Part shown: positions 41,290-41,445 of the stretch, one piece after another
How positions within the stretch are numbered: the stretch's first letter is position 1
How the letters are laid out: the number at the start of each line of letters is the position of its first letter
DNA from: Alphaproteobacteria bacterium
GTDB lineage: Bacteria > Pseudomonadota > Alphaproteobacteria > Micropepsales > Micropepsaceae
Length of the DNA: 41,445 nucleotides
Direction: 5' to 3'
Assembly (NCBI GenBank): GCA_003139615.1
Contig: PLJH01000013.1
Location: forward strand, 1 to 41,445
Translations under genes and position numbers: made by a program
Notes under the pieces: model-generated
What the model saw: only the letters and a program-made list of their open reading frames with translations
Database searches by the model: none
Told to the model about the DNA's origin: nothing

Positions 41290-41445
41290 TCATCGTCCTT
41301 CGGGGCGCGCGAAGAGCGCGCACCTCAGGATGACGAGCACCGACATCGTCATGCTGAGGTGCGAGCGCAGCAAAGCGGAGCGAGCCCCGTGCTTCGGGGC
41401 GCACCTCAGGATGACGCACATCAGCGTTCGTCATGCTGAGGTGCG
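41290..41445. repeat. Cluster of CGTCATNCTGAGGTGCG hairpin repeats
   Basis: Alternating inverted units: CGCACCTCAGGATGACG at 41321-41337 and 41401-41417, and CGTCATGCTGAGGTGCG at 41349-41365 and 41429-41445. The spacing is exactly 80 bases in each case. Between them lies GAGCGCAGCAAAGCGGAGCGAG. This is a widespread intergenic repeat type in alphaproteobacteria, probably able to form long hairpins in RNA. The last unit runs into the window end, so the cluster may continue. Confidence 0.85.

Noticed and set aside
38855-41434. An 859-codon minus-strand frame opposite the mutase
   Set aside because: It is the antisense shadow of a strongly conserved enzyme in GC-rich DNA; the translation is Arg/His/Asp-rich without domains.

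Overview
The window is GC-rich, densely coded chromosomal DNA from an alphaproteobacterium. I infer this from gene order and families: an ispH-thrB-rnhA operon, a Suv3/MgpS-type helicase - S4 protein - seven-iron ferredoxin (fdxA) - CarD block on one strand, a single-polypeptide methylmalonyl-CoA mutase, and several families of GC-rich intergenic hairpin repeats. I cannot name the genus with confidence; an environmental heterotroph is likely. No rRNA, tRNA or CRISPR array is visible.

Layout. 1-5.1 kb: an intergenic repeat, then rnhA, thrB and ispH (minus strand), divergent from a tightly packed CDGSH iron-sulfur protein - lipoprotein - argS operon. 5.1-8.8 kb: a hairpin repeat between convergent genes, a YegD-like Hsp70, a MerR regulator divergent from an exported DJ-1/PfpI protein (with a 19-bp-spacer promoter typical of MerR control), and a short-chain dehydrogenase. 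8.9-10.6 kb: a two-gene unit whose first product starts with a proteasome-type N-terminal nucleophile signature (Thr at residue 2, Asp at mature position 17, a following Lys). It is the best candidate here for an undescribed system. 10.6-14.7 kb: an accessory patch with lower GC, orphan genes, a group II intron that has lost nearly all of its reverse transcriptase ORF, a MITE-like inverted-repeat element with tandem repeats, and short dispersed repeats.

14.7-24 kb: a Nudix hydrolase, an exported FKBP prolyl isomerase, a GH17-GT2 fusion probably acting on beta-glucan, a CreD-family membrane protein, and a minus-strand group of MFS symporter, Sua5/TsaC tRNA-modification enzyme and FAD-linked 2-hydroxyacid dehydrogenase. 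24-29.5 kb: an exported DUF1800-DUF1501 pair, a YceI - cytochrome b561 - YceI operon, and a Phd/VapC toxin-antitoxin pair with an operator-like palindrome. 29.5-34.5 kb: a metallo-beta-lactamase-fold hydrolase with an SDR of HSDL2 type, small membrane proteins, a P-loop kinase, an exported nuclease-fold protein, and a transposase scrap. 34.5-41.4 kb: carD with its terminator, fdxA, the S4 protein, the RNA helicase and, divergently, methylmalonyl-CoA mutase, ending in another repeat cluster.

How the genes work together: most units are housekeeping (isoprenoid and threonine biosynthesis, Arg-tRNA charging, tRNA t6A formation, RNA turnover, CarD-RNA polymerase control, propionate/methylmalonyl metabolism). 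The envelope is served by YceI/b561, CreD, the glucan synthase-like protein and FKBP. All calls rest on reading motifs by eye; no database search was possible.
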